The notes: generated by a model not told the origin, from the letters alone. 30,810 nt of DNA from GCA-2861595 sp035526335 (GCA_035526335.1 DATLCN010000027.1:1-30810); one strand, 5' to 3'. Shown: positions 6,361 to 15,671, counted from the first letter of the stretch. Made by a program: numbers and translations.

Positions 6361-7766
6361 CGGTGCTGCGGGGCGGTGCCGCCACCGACGTGGGGCGGGT
6401 GCGCTCCAACAACCAGGACCAGCTACTGGTCGCCGGAACGCTATACGCCGTCGCCGACGGCATGGGGGGCCATGCCGGCGGTGAGGTGGCCTCGCTCGCC
6501 GCGGTCGAGGCGCTGCAGGCCGCCTTCGACGAGAACCCCTCCGCCGACGGGCTGGCCGACGCCGTACGCAACGCGAACCAGGTCGTGTGGAACCGGGCCC
6601 AGGAGGGCCGGGAGCTACGGGGCATGGGCACCACGCTCACCGCCGTCGCCCTGGTGGAGGGCGAGCGGGAGGACGACGACCTCCTAGCCGTGGTCAATGT
6701 CGGGGACTCGAGGGCCTACCTGCTGCGCGACGGTGAGCTCGAGCAGCTGACCGAAGACCACAGCGTGCCCGAGGAGCTGCGCCGGGCCGGCCGCCTCAGT
6801 GATGCCGAGGCCGCCGCTCATCCCCAGCGCAACGTGCTGACCCGTGCCCTCGGCATCGATCCCAACGTGGAGGTCGACTGCTTCGAGGTCACGCCCTTCA
6901 AGGGCGACCGCATCCTGCTGTCCAGCGACGGGCTCTACAACGAGGTGGACGAGCCCGACATCGTCACCGTCCTGCGACGGGTGGGTGATCCGGAGGACGC
7001 GGCGCGGGAACTGGTGGCCATGGCCAGGGAGCACGGCGGCAACGACAACATCACCGTCGTGGTCGTGGACGTGGCGGACGACGGCTCCCGCTCAGCACGC
7101 GCCTCGGCGGCCGTGGCCACTGACCCGGTCCGCCAGGGCGGCTCGCGCCGGCGCCGGCGAGAGGCCGGCCCTGTGAATTCTTCTCCCGCCGAGGCCGTTC
7201 GCGCCGCACGCCCACGTATCGATGAACCCGAGCTCGCGAGTGTCGGTGCCCCGCGCTCCACAACCTCGACCCCGCCGGACCCCTCCCCGTCCCCGGCAGG
7301 CCGTGCCGCGGGGGCCTCCTTTCCCCGCTCGTCGGACATCACGCCGAGCCGGCGGGACCGCCGGGTCACTCCGCGCGCCGCTGTCTTCGTGGGGCTGGTC
7401 CTCCTGGTTCTGCTGGCCGGCCTGGGAGCCACCGCCTGGTACGGGCGGGGCGGGTACTTCGTCGGCGTCGCAGAGGGTGGGGACTCGGTGGCGATCTTCA
7501 AAGGGCGCCCCGGTGGGTTGCTCTGGTTCAATCCGACGCTGGCAGAGCGGACGGAGCTGTCGCTCGCGGAGGTGCTCCCCCACCAGGCCGATGTCATTCG
7601 CGCCGGCAAGGAGTACGGCTCCATCGACGCCGCCCGCCGCTTCGTGACCAACGTCACCGAGGAGGCAGCACCCACTACCACTACCACTACCACTACCACT
7701 CTCCCGCTTCCCCCCGGCCCCACCACCACCGGCGTGGCGCCGGCACCCCCGCCGGCGCAGCCGTGA
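6357..7766 (+). CDS. pstP: PP2C-type Ser/Thr phosphatase PstP
   Basis: The protein is 469 aa. The ATG at 6357 overlaps the fhaB stop. The cytosolic PP2C domain (about 1-240) has the metal-binding motifs VRSNNQDQ, ADGMGGHAGGE, NVGDSRAYLL, SSDGLYNE and GGNDNITVVVVD. A Pro/Ser-rich linker follows, then one membrane span (about 341-362, FVGLVLLVLLAGLGATAW) and an extracellular part that ends in a Thr tract (ACCACT repeats near 7672-7700) and a Pro-rich tail. PstP reverses phosphorylation by PknA/PknB. An upstream in-frame extension to 5952 is a shadow of fhaB. Confidence 0.95.
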   Translation: MTVLRGGAATDVGRVRSNNQDQLLVAGTLYAVADGMGGHAGGEVASLAAVEALQAAFDENPSADGLADAVRNANQVVWNRAQEGRELRGMGTTLTAVALVEGEREDDDLLAVVNVGDSRAYLLRDGELEQLTEDHSVPEELRRAGRLSDAEAAAHPQRNVLTRALGIDPNVEVDCFEVTPFKGDRILLSSDGLYNEVDEPDIVTVLRRVGDPEDAARELVAMAREHGGNDNITVVVVDVADDGSRSARASAAVATDPVRQGGSRRRRREAGPVNSSPAEAVRAARPRIDEPELASVGAPRSTTSTPPDPSPSPAGRAAGASFPRSSDITPSRRDRRVTPRAAVFVGLVLLVLLAGLGATAWYGRGGYFVGVAEGGDSVAIFKGRPGGLLWFNPTLAERTELSLAEVLPHQADVIRAGKEYGSIDAARRFVTNVTEEAAPTTTTTTTTTLPLPPGPTTTGVAPAPPPAQP

Positions 7767-9085
7767 GCGGCTCGCCCCGCCGCAGCACGGAGCTGGGACT
7801 GCTGGTGCTGGCTGCTCTGCTCACCGGCGCTCTCTATGTGCTGGCCAGCCTGGGCAAGTCGGCGTCCATACCGGCGGACGCCGTCGGATTCCTGTGCGTC
7901 GTCCTCGCCCTGTTCGTCGCCGCCCATGTCGCCATCCGGTGGCTGGCCCCGAACGCGGACGGCACCCTTTTCCCGCTCGCCGTGATCCTCAACGGAATCG
8001 GCTACGTGTTCATCGCCCGGCTGAACCCGGACCTGGCCGGCCTCCAGGCGCTCTGGACGGCGGTCGGGATCGCCGCCTTCGTCGCCACGCTGGCGCTGGT
8101 CCGGCGCGTACGCGATCTCGAGCGGTACCGGTACACCTTCGCCCTGCTGGGCGTGGTCCTGCTCATGATGCCGTTGCTCCCGGGGCTCGGCCGCAACATC
8201 AACGGCGCCCGGCTGTGGATCCGGCTCGGGACGATCACCTTCCAGCCCGGCGAAATGGCCAAGATCGCACTTGCCATCTTCTTCGCCGCCTACCTGGTGG
8301 AGAAGCGCGACGTTTTGCGTGACTTCGGGCGCGGCCGGTTGCCCAACGGCCGTTCTCTCGGACCGATCATCCTTGCCTGGGGCGCGTCGCTCCTGGTGAT
8401 GACGGGCGAGCGGGATCTCGGTTCCTCGCTGCTGTTCTTCGCCCTGTTCATCTCGATGTTGTGGCTGGCCACCGCACGGGCGGAGTACCTCGGTGTCGGG
8501 CTGGTGCTCTTCAGTGGCGGTGCCTTTCTCGCCTACAGCGCCTTCGGCCACGTGCAGTCGCGCATCCGAGTGTGGATCGACCCGTGGTCACGCGCCGCGG
8601 ACCAGGGCTACCAGCTCGTCCAGGCCGCCTACGCCTTCGGATCCGGCGGATTCGCGGGCACTGGCCCCGGCCTCGGGTCGCCGGGCAAGATCCCCGCGGC
8701 CGCCACCGACTTCATCTTCGCCGCCGTCGGCGAGGAGCTCGGCCTGCTGGGTACCGCCGGCGTCCTCATCGCCTTCGTGTTCATGGTCGGTGCCGGACTG
8801 AGAGTGGCGACGGCCGCCGAGCAACCCTTCGAGAAGCTCCTGGCCGCCGGTCTCACCACCATCCTCGCCGTGCAGACCTTCATCATCGTGGGCGGCGTCA
8901 CCCGTCTCGTCCCCCTCACCGGCGTGACCCTTCCCTTCATGTCCTACGGAGGTTCGTCGCTCCTGGCCAATTACGTCCTGCTGGCCCTCCTCCTGCGCAT
9001 CTCCGACGACACGGCCCGTCGCGCCGGCCGCGCCAGCGCCGAAGCCGGCTACCTCAGCGACGACACCGTGCTGTCGCCGGCATGA
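7763..9085 (+). CDS. rodA: SEDS peptidoglycan glycosyltransferase RodA
   Basis: The protein is 440 aa with about ten to twelve membrane spans. SEDS signatures are FQPGEMAKIALAIFFAAYLV, GERDLGSSLLFF and, near the C-terminus, TGVTLPFMSYGGSSLLANY. It polymerises lipid II into glycan strands. It is paired with the transpeptidase encoded next, which identifies it as the RodA rather than the FtsW paralogue. The GTG start overlaps the pstP stop (GTGA), and its own stop overlaps the pbpA start. Confidence 0.95.
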   Translation: MSGSPRRSTELGLLVLAALLTGALYVLASLGKSASIPADAVGFLCVVLALFVAAHVAIRWLAPNADGTLFPLAVILNGIGYVFIARLNPDLAGLQALWTAVGIAAFVATLALVRRVRDLERYRYTFALLGVVLLMMPLLPGLGRNINGARLWIRLGTITFQPGEMAKIALAIFFAAYLVEKRDVLRDFGRGRLPNGRSLGPIILAWGASLLVMTGERDLGSSLLFFALFISMLWLATARAEYLGVGLVLFSGGAFLAYSAFGHVQSRIRVWIDPWSRAADQGYQLVQAAYAFGSGGFAGTGPGLGSPGKIPAAATDFIFAAVGEELGLLGTAGVLIAFVFMVGAGLRVATAAEQPFEKLLAAGLTTILAVQTFIIVGGVTRLVPLTGVTLPFMSYGGSSLLANYVLLALLLRISDDTARRAGRASAEAGYLSDDTVLSPA

Positions 9086-10530
9086 ACACCCAGATCCGCC
9101 GGCTGGGTCTGGTCCTCGTGGTCCTCTTCCTCGCCCTGTTCCTGAGACTCAACGACCTCCAGGTGCTCCGGTCCGAGGAGCTGGCCAACGCCCCGGGCAA
9201 CACCCGCACCGTCGTGCGTGACTTCAGCCGCGAACGGGGAGTCATCCAGGCTGCGGACGGGGCGGTGGTGGCCCGCTCGGTACCCACCGAAGACGACTTC
9301 AAGCGTCGCCGGGAATATCCGGAGGGCGAGCTTTTCGCCCACATCTCCGGCTACTTCTCCTTCACCTACGGCACCGAGGGCGTGGAGCGCACCTACGCCT
9401 CCGACCTGGCCGGGCGCAGCGTCGCCATGAAGCGACCCAGCGACCTCTTCTCCGACCGGGTCCGCACCGGCAACGTCACCCTCACCGTGTCCAAGGCACT
9501 CCAGCAGGTCGCCCGGGACGCGCTCGGCAATCGAAAAGGGTCGGTGGTCGCCCTCGATCCCACCAACGGCGCCGTGCTGGCCATGTGGAGCTTCCCATCC
9601 TTCGATCCCTCGCCGCTCGCCGGCCACGACCAGAAGGCGGTGCAGGCCGCGTACGTGGCCCTGAAGGCAGATCCGGCGAAGCCGCTCCTGCCCCGCTCCT
9701 ACCGGGAGCGCTACGCCCCTGGCTCCACGTTCAAGGTCGTGACCGCGGCAGCCGCGCTGGAGCAGGCTCCCGATCTGGTGAGCAAGGACTACCCGCGCCT
9801 GCGGGCGTTGGACCTCCCCCAGACGGACCGGGACCTGCCCAACTTCGAGAGCAGCAACTGCGGCGGCACCCTCGGTGACCTCCTACGGGTGTCGTGCAAC
9901 ACCGGCTTCGCCCAGCTCGGCATCGACATGGGAGCCGACAAGCTCTCGAGCCAAGCGGCCGACTTCGGCTTCGGCGACCGACCTCCGCTCGACCTGCCGG
10001 CGACCAGGTCCTCGGTGTTCCCCCCGGCATCCTCCTTCGTCCGTGACATCCCGGCGTTGGCCAAGTCGGCCATTGGCCAGCAGGATGTCTCGGCCACTCC
10101 GTTGCAGATGGCCCTGGTGGCGGCCGGCGTGGCCAACGGCGGCCTGATCATGAAGCCCCACGTGATGGGCGCGGTCCGGGACGACGAGGGTGAGGTGGTG
10201 AAGCGGTGGGATCCCGAGCCGTGGAAACAGGCCATGTCGCTCGAAAATGCTTCCGCCCTCCGGGACATGATGATCGAGGTCGTCAACGCCGGCACCGGTC
10301 GTCGCGCCGCTCTGCCGAACGTGCAAGTGGCAGGGAAGACGGGCACGGCGCAGACCGCGGGGGACAACGCCCACGCCTGGATGGTCGCTTTCGCCCCCGC
10401 CAGCGCTCCCCGGGTAGCGGTTGCCGTCATCGTCGAGAGCCAGCCCGGCCTGGGCGACAGCGTCACAGGAGGCCGCGTGGCCGCGCCCATAGCCCAGGCC
10501 GTCCTCAGGGCCGCGCTGGCCGCCCCGTAG
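9082..10530 (+). CDS. pbpA: Class B penicillin-binding protein PbpA
   Basis: The protein is 482 aa. A single N-terminal anchor (LGLVLVVLFLALFLRL) precedes a dimerisation region (NTRTVVRDFSRERGVI) and a transpeptidase domain. The catalytic motifs are STFK (in PGSTFKVVT), SCN (in VSCNTGF) and KTGT (in GKTGTAQT). It cross-links glycan strands outside the membrane as the partner of RodA. The ATG at 9082 overlaps the rodA stop. Length and motif spacing agree with mycobacterial PbpA (about 490 aa). Confidence 0.95.
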   Translation: MNTQIRRLGLVLVVLFLALFLRLNDLQVLRSEELANAPGNTRTVVRDFSRERGVIQAADGAVVARSVPTEDDFKRRREYPEGELFAHISGYFSFTYGTEGVERTYASDLAGRSVAMKRPSDLFSDRVRTGNVTLTVSKALQQVARDALGNRKGSVVALDPTNGAVLAMWSFPSFDPSPLAGHDQKAVQAAYVALKADPAKPLLPRSYRERYAPGSTFKVVTAAAALEQAPDLVSKDYPRLRALDLPQTDRDLPNFESSNCGGTLGDLLRVSCNTGFAQLGIDMGADKLSSQAADFGFGDRPPLDLPATRSSVFPPASSFVRDIPALAKSAIGQQDVSATPLQMALVAAGVANGGLIMKPHVMGAVRDDEGEVVKRWDPEPWKQAMSLENASALRDMMIEVVNAGTGRRAALPNVQVAGKTGTAQTAGDNAHAWMVAFAPASAPRVAVAVIVESQPGLGDSVTGGRVAAPIAQAVLRAALAAP

Positions 10531-10543
10531 GCTCCCGGACGGC

Positions 10544-12487
10544 ATGGCCAGCCCCCCGACCCGCGTGTACAGCGGGCGCTACGAGATCGTGCGGCCCATC
10601 GCCCGCGGCGGCATGGCCGAGGTCTACCTGGCGCGGGACAAGTTGCTCGACCGCCCGGTCGCCCTCAAGGTGCTGTTCCCGGAGCTCTCGATAGACAGAT
10701 CCTTCGTCGAGCGCTTCCGCCGGGAAGCCCAGGCTGCAGCCAACCTGAGCCACCCCCACATCGTGTCGGTGTACGACTGGGGCGAGGAGGACGACACCTA
10801 CTTCATAGTCATGGAGTTCATCGACGGCCGGCCGCTCTCCACCGTCATCCGCTCCCAAGGGCCGCTTCTCGCCGACCGTGCGGCCGCCATCGGTGCCGAC
10901 GTGGCCGCCGCCCTTGCCTTCGCCCACCGGAACGGTGTGGTTCACCGTGACGTCAAGCCGGGCAACGTGCTGATCGACACCGATGGCCACGTGAAGGTGG
11001 CCGACTTCGGCATAGCCCGGGCCAAGAACACGGACGAGAACCTCACACAGACCGGAGCGGTGATGGGCACGGCCACGTACTTCTCACCGGAACAGGCCCA
11101 GGGCCTCGAGGTGGACGCTCGTAGCGACGTGTACTCGCTGGGCGTCGTGCTCTACGAGATGGTCACGGGCACGCCGCCGTTCTCGGGGGACAATCCCGTC
11201 ACCATCGCCTACAAGCACGTGCGCGAGGTGCCCGAACCGCCGCGGCAGCGTGACCCGGCCATTCCCGCCGCGTTCGAAGCCATCATCCTCCAGACCCTGG
11301 CCAAGGACCCGGCCGACCGGTACGCCACCGCCGAGGAGCTGCGATCGGACCTGCTGCGCTACCAGCAGGGGCGGGATGTGCTGGCGGTGCCGCCGGTGAC
11401 GAACGTCGGCGAGGAGACCCGGGTGGTGGAGGCCGCCGAGGGTGTCACCAGGGTCAACCGCCGCACCGGCGCGATGCCCGGCAGCGTCATGCCGGTGCCC
11501 ACGCCCGGTAGCGAGGCACCCCGCCGCACCGGCGCCTACATCGGCCTTCTCGCCTTCATGCTGGTCGCCCTGGCCATCCTGCTCTTCCTCCTGGGCAAGA
11601 CGCTGGGGATCTTCGGCGGCGACGCCGGCGCCGCGCGGGTGGTCGTGCCGAGCGTCGTGGGCAAACCGGCCGCCGATGCCGAGCGGACCCTGAAGGCTCT
11701 CGGTTTCGAGGTGCGCACCGAGTTGGAGGACAACGAGGCGGAGGCCGACGCCGTCTTCGACCAGGACCCCGATGCCGACACCAAGGTCGACAAGGGATCC
11801 CCGGTGACCCTCAAGGTGAGCCGGGGCCCAAGGCCGGTGGAGGTGCCGTCGGTGGTGGGGGAGGACGAGGCCGACGCCATCTCGCTCCTCGAGCGCCTCG
11901 GGTTCAAGGTGGAGAACACCCAACAACCCGACGACGACCAGCCGGCCGGCAAGGTCGTCCTGCAGGAGCCCAAGCCCGGCACGCCGGCGCCGACCGGCTC
12001 CAGCGTCACCATCACGGTCTCGACCGGCAAACCCAAGGTGGAGGTTCCGGCGGTGGTCGGAAAGGACGCCACCGCGGCAGCCGACGACATCGTCAACGCC
12101 GGCCTGCGGGTCCGCACGGTGAACGAGCCGTCGACCAGCGTCGAGAAGGGCAAGGTCATCCGCACCGACCCCTCGGCCGGGACGCCGATCGACAAGGGTT
12201 CACCGGTGACGTTGGTCGTGTCCTCGGGTGTGGAGACGGCTCAGGTGCCCAACGTGATCGGGAAGCGGCAGGACGAGGCCACCGGCATGCTCCAGGCGCT
12301 GGGCTTCACGGTGAGGGTGGAGAATGTGGTGGTCGTCAGCGATGCCGACGACGGCCGGGTTCTCGAGCAGAGCCCAACCGGCGGCACCGATGCGACCAAA
12401 GGTTCGACGGTGACCATCAGGGTGGGCCGCAAGGTCGGCAGTAGCTCCACGACCGTCAGCTCGACCAGCACACCGCCCAGCACCTAG
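10544..12487 (+). CDS. pknB: Ser/Thr protein kinase PknB with four PASTA domains
   Basis: The protein is 647 aa. The kinase domain (about 10-275) shows the Gly loop ARGGMAEVYLA, the catalytic Lys in VALKVL, HRDVKPGN, DFG and the activation loop with TQTGAVMGTATYFSPEQ. A juxtamembrane Thr/Arg-rich linker is followed by one membrane span (about 329-350). Four PASTA repeats outside the cell (about 365-630) begin with VPSVVGK, VPSVVGE, VPAVVGK and VPNVIGK. PASTA binds muropeptides or lipid II, so this is the sensor of the operon. The tail is Ser/Thr-rich. No pknA paralogue is present between pbpA and pknB, unlike in mycobacteria. It ends 19 bases from the convergent amidotransferase. Confidence 0.96.
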   Translation: MASPPTRVYSGRYEIVRPIARGGMAEVYLARDKLLDRPVALKVLFPELSIDRSFVERFRREAQAAANLSHPHIVSVYDWGEEDDTYFIVMEFIDGRPLSTVIRSQGPLLADRAAAIGADVAAALAFAHRNGVVHRDVKPGNVLIDTDGHVKVADFGIARAKNTDENLTQTGAVMGTATYFSPEQAQGLEVDARSDVYSLGVVLYEMVTGTPPFSGDNPVTIAYKHVREVPEPPRQRDPAIPAAFEAIILQTLAKDPADRYATAEELRSDLLRYQQGRDVLAVPPVTNVGEETRVVEAAEGVTRVNRRTGAMPGSVMPVPTPGSEAPRRTGAYIGLLAFMLVALAILLFLLGKTLGIFGGDAGAARVVVPSVVGKPAADAERTLKALGFEVRTELEDNEAEADAVFDQDPDADTKVDKGSPVTLKVSRGPRPVEVPSVVGEDEADAISLLERLGFKVENTQQPDDDQPAGKVVLQEPKPGTPAPTGSSVTITVSTGKPKVEVPAVVGKDATAAADDIVNAGLRVRTVNEPSTSVEKGKVIRTDPSAGTPIDKGSPVTLVVSSGVETAQVPNVIGKRQDEATGMLQALGFTVRVENVVVVSDADDGRVLEQSPTGGTDATKGSTVTIRVGRKVGSSSTTVSSTSTPPST

Positions 12488-12506
12488 CCCGCCTCAACGA
12501 GCCGGA

Positions 12507-13097
12507 TCAGCCGCCCGCCGGCGCCAACTGCGAGAGGAAGTTCCCGAGCAGGCTCTTGCCGGCCCTGGTGAGGATCGACTCCGGGTGGAACTGGACACCC
12601 TCGATCGGCAGCTCCCGGTGACGGAGCCCCATGATCACCCCGTCCTCGGACTCCGCCGTCACCTCCAGCACGTCGGGGAAACTCTCCCGTTCCACCATCA
12701 GGGAGTGGTACCGGGTGGCCTCGAAGGGATCGGGCAGTCCGGCCAGGACCCCGGCCCCGTGGTGGCTGACGACCGAGGTCTTGCCATGCATCACCCGGGG
12801 CGCCCGCACCACAGCGCCACCGAACACCTCGCCGATGCACTGGTGGCCGAGGCACACGCCGAGCACCGGGATCTCGCGCCCGAGCTGCTCGATCACCGAG
12901 TTGCTGATGCCGGCGTCGGACGGCCTGCCGGGCCCGGGGCTGATGACCACCGCGTCGGGTACCAGGGCACGGGCGTCGTCGACGCTGATGGCGTCGTTGC
13001 GGTGGACCACCGGCTCGGCCCCCAACTCACCGAGGTACTGGACCAGGTTGTATACGAACGAGTCATAGTTGTCGATCACCAGCACACGGGCCCCCAC
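12507..13097 (-). CDS. pabA: Glutamine amidotransferase, PabA/TrpG type
   Basis: The class I amidotransferase has 196 aa from the GTG at 13097, with GGAG about nine bases upstream; an earlier GTG at 13118 would add seven residues. It delivers ammonia from glutamine to a chorismate-using partner (p-aminobenzoate or anthranilate synthase). Motifs seen are VLVIDNYDSFVYNLVQYLG, the oxyanion strand PGPGRPSDAG, the nucleophile Cys in GVCLGHQC and the His/Glu pair in GVQFHPESI. No partner subunit lies nearby, so PabA versus TrpG cannot be decided here. In actinobacteria a copy next to pknB and crgA is common. Confidence 0.92.
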   Translation of the reverse strand: MGARVLVIDNYDSFVYNLVQYLGELGAEPVVHRNDAISVDDARALVPDAVVISPGPGRPSDAGISNSVIEQLGREIPVLGVCLGHQCIGEVFGGAVVRAPRVMHGKTSVVSHHGAGVLAGLPDPFEATRYHSLMVERESFPDVLEVTAESEDGVIMGLRHRELPIEGVQFHPESILTRAGKSLLGNFLSQLAPAGG

Positions 13098-13134
13098 GCC
13101 TCGGGCTCCGGGCTCCACTTAGTAACCTCGGCCC

Positions 13135-13428
13135 ATGGCGACCAAAGACGTCAAGCGTGGTAGCGGCCGGGTGACGCCGAAAGGACCGGCCGGCAAAGGG
13201 CGGGCCACGCCACCGCCCTCGGGTCGGTACACGCCGCCCATACCCAAGGAGCAGAAGGTCAGCCCGCGGTGGGTGCCTGTCGTGATGTTCACACTGCTTC
13301 TGCTCGGCATGGCCATTATCGTCTCCAACTACCTCGAGATACTGCCCGGCGATGCCAAGAACGAGTACCTGTTCCTCGGTCTCGGCTTCATCACCGGAGG
13401 CTTCATCGCCGCCACCCAATATCGCTAG
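13135..13428 (+). CDS. crgA: Cell-division protein CrgA
   Basis: The protein is 97 aa. A basic N-terminal tail precedes PRWVPVVMFTLLLLGMAIIVSNYL, a short loop and a second membrane span (YLFLGLGFITGGFIAATQY). This is the CrgA/UPF0233 layout. CrgA recruits septal proteins (FtsZ, FtsQ, PBPs) in actinobacteria. It is divergent from the amidotransferase, with only 37 bases between the starts, so they share a promoter region. Confidence 0.93.
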   Translation: MATKDVKRGSGRVTPKGPAGKGRATPPPSGRYTPPIPKEQKVSPRWVPVVMFTLLLLGMAIIVSNYLEILPGDAKNEYLFLGLGFITGGFIAATQYR

Positions 13429-13446
13429 CGCCGGCCTCCCGTCTGA

Positions 13447-13692
13447 CTACTCGATCGGTGCCACCAGCTGCATGTCCTCCATGCAGTGGCGGGGAGGCGG
13501 TGGGTCCGAGTCGGGCGCGGCCGTCATCTTCAGCGCCACGCCGCATGTCGGACACCGGTACTTGAGGCTGACCCGCCGCATCTCCCCGGTGGGCGGTGGC
13601 TCCGGTGCCGGACGGGCCAGGCCACGAAGGATAATGATGCCCAGCTTCATGGCCAGGAAGATGAAGACCAGGCTGACCACCAGCTTCACCAC
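13447..13692 (-). CDS. Small membrane protein with zinc knuckle (81 aa)
   Basis: The N-terminal membrane span (VVSLVFIFLAMKLGIIILRGL) is followed by a Pro-rich linker and a short soluble tail. The tail contains CPTCG and a later HCMEDM; Cys/Cys/His/Cys could hold one zinc ion. The tail is predicted to face the cytosol. The ATG lies 9 bases after the end of the thiolase gene, so it is probably co-transcribed with it. No family recognised. Confidence 0.75.
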   Translation of the reverse strand: MVKLVVSLVFIFLAMKLGIIILRGLARPAPEPPPTGEMRRVSLKYRCPTCGVALKMTAAPDSDPPPPRHCMEDMQLVAPIE

Positions 13693-13701
13693 GGTCGGAT
13701 C

Positions 13702-14889
13702 CTAGGAGCCTCCCACCCGCTCGACGATCAGTGCGGTCGCCTGTCCGCCGCCGGTGCACATCACCTGCAGCCCGTAGCGCCCGTCGGTGCGCTCGAGTTC
13801 GTTCACCAGAGTGGCCAGGAGGCGGGTTCCCGACGCTCCGATCGGATGGCCCAAAGCGATGGCGCCGCCGTTCACGTTGACCCTGTCCATGTCCGGCCGC
13901 AGCTCCGCTGCCCAGGCCAGAACGACCGAGGCGAACGCCTCGTTGACCTCGAACAGGTCGATGTCGTCCATCGTCAGCTTCGCCCGCTCCAGCACCCGCC
14001 GGGTGGCGGGGATCGGGCCGCTCAGCATGAGCACCGGGTCCACCCCGGCCAGGGCGAAGGCGCACAGGCGGGCCCTGGGCACGAGGCCGAGAGCGGCGCA
14101 GCGTCCTTCACTCATCACCAGGACAGCGGCGGCACCGTCGCTGATCTGCGACGAGTTGCCCGCGGTGACCACTCCGCCAGGCGTAAACGCCGGCTTGAGT
14201 CCGGCCAGCACCTCCGCGGTCGTCCCCTGTCGGATCCCTTCGTCGGCGGCGAAAATCTCGGAAGTCACGTGGCCGTTCTGGTCCCGCACGGCCACGGGCA
14301 GGATCTCATTCAGGAAGCGTCCCTCGTCGCGCGCCCTCACCGCCCGCTGCTGGGAACCGGCGGCGTAGTCGTCGAGGTCCCCACGGGACAGCCGCCAGCG
14401 CTCGGCCATCAGTTCCGCTGAGACGCCCTGCGGCACCAGCCCGCCGGCGTCCTTGTACCGATCCAGCACCGCCGGTCCGAAGGGCATTCCCGCACCGACC
14501 ACCTGCATGGAGATGCCCATCGGCACCCTGGTCATCGACTCCACGCCGGCGGCGATCAACACGTCACAGGCGCCGGCCATCACGGACTGGGCAGCGAAGT
14601 GCACTGCCTGCTGGGAGCTGCCGCACTGACGGTCGACGGTTGTACCCGGCACCGATTCAGGCATCCCAGCGGCGAGCACGGCGTTCCTTGCCACGTTCAA
14701 ACTCTGCTCGCCCACCTGCATGACGCAGCCCATCACCACGTCGTCGACCTCGGCGGGATCGAGATCGTTCCGTTCCAGCAGCGCCCGCAGCACCGCCGCG
14801 GCCAGATCAGTGCTGTGCCATCCGGCCAACTTCCCGTTGCGCCGCCCGCAGGCGGTGCGCACGGTGTCGACGATGACCGCCGTGCCCAC
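13702..14889 (-). CDS. Thiolase (acetyl-CoA acetyltransferase)
   Basis: The protein is 395 aa, the usual thiolase length. It cleaves or forms 3-ketoacyl-CoA in fatty-acid turnover. The nucleophile is Cys89 in DRQCGSSQQ; the C-terminal half has NEAFAS, GGAIALGHPIGASG with the catalytic His, and the second Cys in CTGGGQ. The start is a GTG at 14889. It is in the same direction as the peroxiredoxin gene, whose stop is 27 bases upstream, so the two may form an operon. Biosynthetic or degradative type cannot be decided from sequence alone. Confidence 0.93.
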   Translation of the reverse strand: MGTAVIVDTVRTACGRRNGKLAGWHSTDLAAAVLRALLERNDLDPAEVDDVVMGCVMQVGEQSLNVARNAVLAAGMPESVPGTTVDRQCGSSQQAVHFAAQSVMAGACDVLIAAGVESMTRVPMGISMQVVGAGMPFGPAVLDRYKDAGGLVPQGVSAELMAERWRLSRGDLDDYAAGSQQRAVRARDEGRFLNEILPVAVRDQNGHVTSEIFAADEGIRQGTTAEVLAGLKPAFTPGGVVTAGNSSQISDGAAAVLVMSEGRCAALGLVPRARLCAFALAGVDPVLMLSGPIPATRRVLERAKLTMDDIDLFEVNEAFASVVLAWAAELRPDMDRVNVNGGAIALGHPIGASGTRLLATLVNELERTDGRYGLQVMCTGGGQATALIVERVGGS

Positions 14890-14916
14890 CTCGGCCTGCG
14901 TGCCCGGTCGGTGCGC

Positions 14917-15552
14917 TTACTTATTGGGCTGAGGGGTCAGCCGCAGGTAGGGCTTCTGGGCGTCCCATCCCTTGGGGAACTTCTCCTTCGCCTCCTCGTC
15001 GGACACCGCCGGCTGGATGATCACGTCCTCGCCGTCCTGCCAGTCGGCGGGGGTGGACACCCGGTACTTGGCGCTCAGCTGAAGGGAGTCGATCACCCGC
15101 AGGATCTCGGCGAAGTTCCGCCCAGCCGACTGCGGATAGGTGATCATCAGCTTGACCGTCTTGTCCGGAGCGATCACGAACACCGAGCGAACGGTCTGCG
15201 TGTCCTCCGCCTTCGGGTGGATCATTCCGTAGAGGTCAGCGACCTTGCGGTCAGGGTCCCCGATGAGCGGATACTCCACCTTGGCGCCCTGGGTCTCCTC
15301 GATGTCACCGACCCAGCGCTCGTGGGATTCCACCGGATCGACGCTGATCGCGAGGACCTTGGTGTTGCGCTTGGCGAACTCGTCCTTCAGCTTGGCTACC
15401 GCACCCAGCTCGGTGGTGCACACCGGCGTGAAATCCTTGGGATGCGAGAACAACACTCCCCATCTGTCACCGAGCCACTCATGAAAGCTGATCTGTCCCT
15501 CTGTGGTATCCGCCGTGAAGTCCGGGGCCTCGTCCCCGAGTTGCAGAGCCAT
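14917..15552 (-). CDS. 1-Cys peroxiredoxin (Prx6 type)
   Basis: The protein is 211 aa from the ATG at 15552, which has GGGAGG eight bases upstream; the frame stays open further but without conserved sequence. It reduces peroxides in the cytosol. The peroxidatic Cys45 lies in DFTPVCTTELG and is the only cysteine, so this is a 1-Cys enzyme needing an external thiol. The long C-terminal extension (KYRVSTPADWQDGEDVII) is that of the Prx6 group, not AhpC. Confidence 0.94.
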   Translation of the reverse strand: MALQLGDEAPDFTADTTEGQISFHEWLGDRWGVLFSHPKDFTPVCTTELGAVAKLKDEFAKRNTKVLAISVDPVESHERWVGDIEETQGAKVEYPLIGDPDRKVADLYGMIHPKAEDTQTVRSVFVIAPDKTVKLMITYPQSAGRNFAEILRVIDSLQLSAKYRVSTPADWQDGEDVIIQPAVSDEEAKEKFPKGWDAQKPYLRLTPQPNK

Positions 15553-15642
15553 GTCGTTCCTCCCGATTCGATGGTCGGGCCACGATACCCGACCTGACAA
15601 GTCAACAATGCGTCGGAAGTCCGACCGGTGCGATGAGCGCTC

Positions 15643-15662
15643 CCTACCTACCAGTAGGTAGG
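15643..15662. promoter_or_regulatory. Perfect 20-bp palindrome, probable TetR-type operator
   Basis: CCTACCTAC, two bases (CA), then GTAGGTAGG: a perfect 9+9 inverted repeat that ends nine bases before the desaturase ATG. It lies in the divergent interval with the peroxiredoxin gene. Size and symmetry fit a TetR-family operator, which often controls acyl-lipid genes in actinobacteria. Placement over the ribosome binding region suggests repression. Confidence 0.7.
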
Positions 15663-15671
15663 CTGCAGGGC

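Noticed and set aside
6935..8551. 538-aa minus-strand ORF
   Set aside because: Antisense to pstP and rodA, low complexity and His/Gln/Asp-rich, with no family features.
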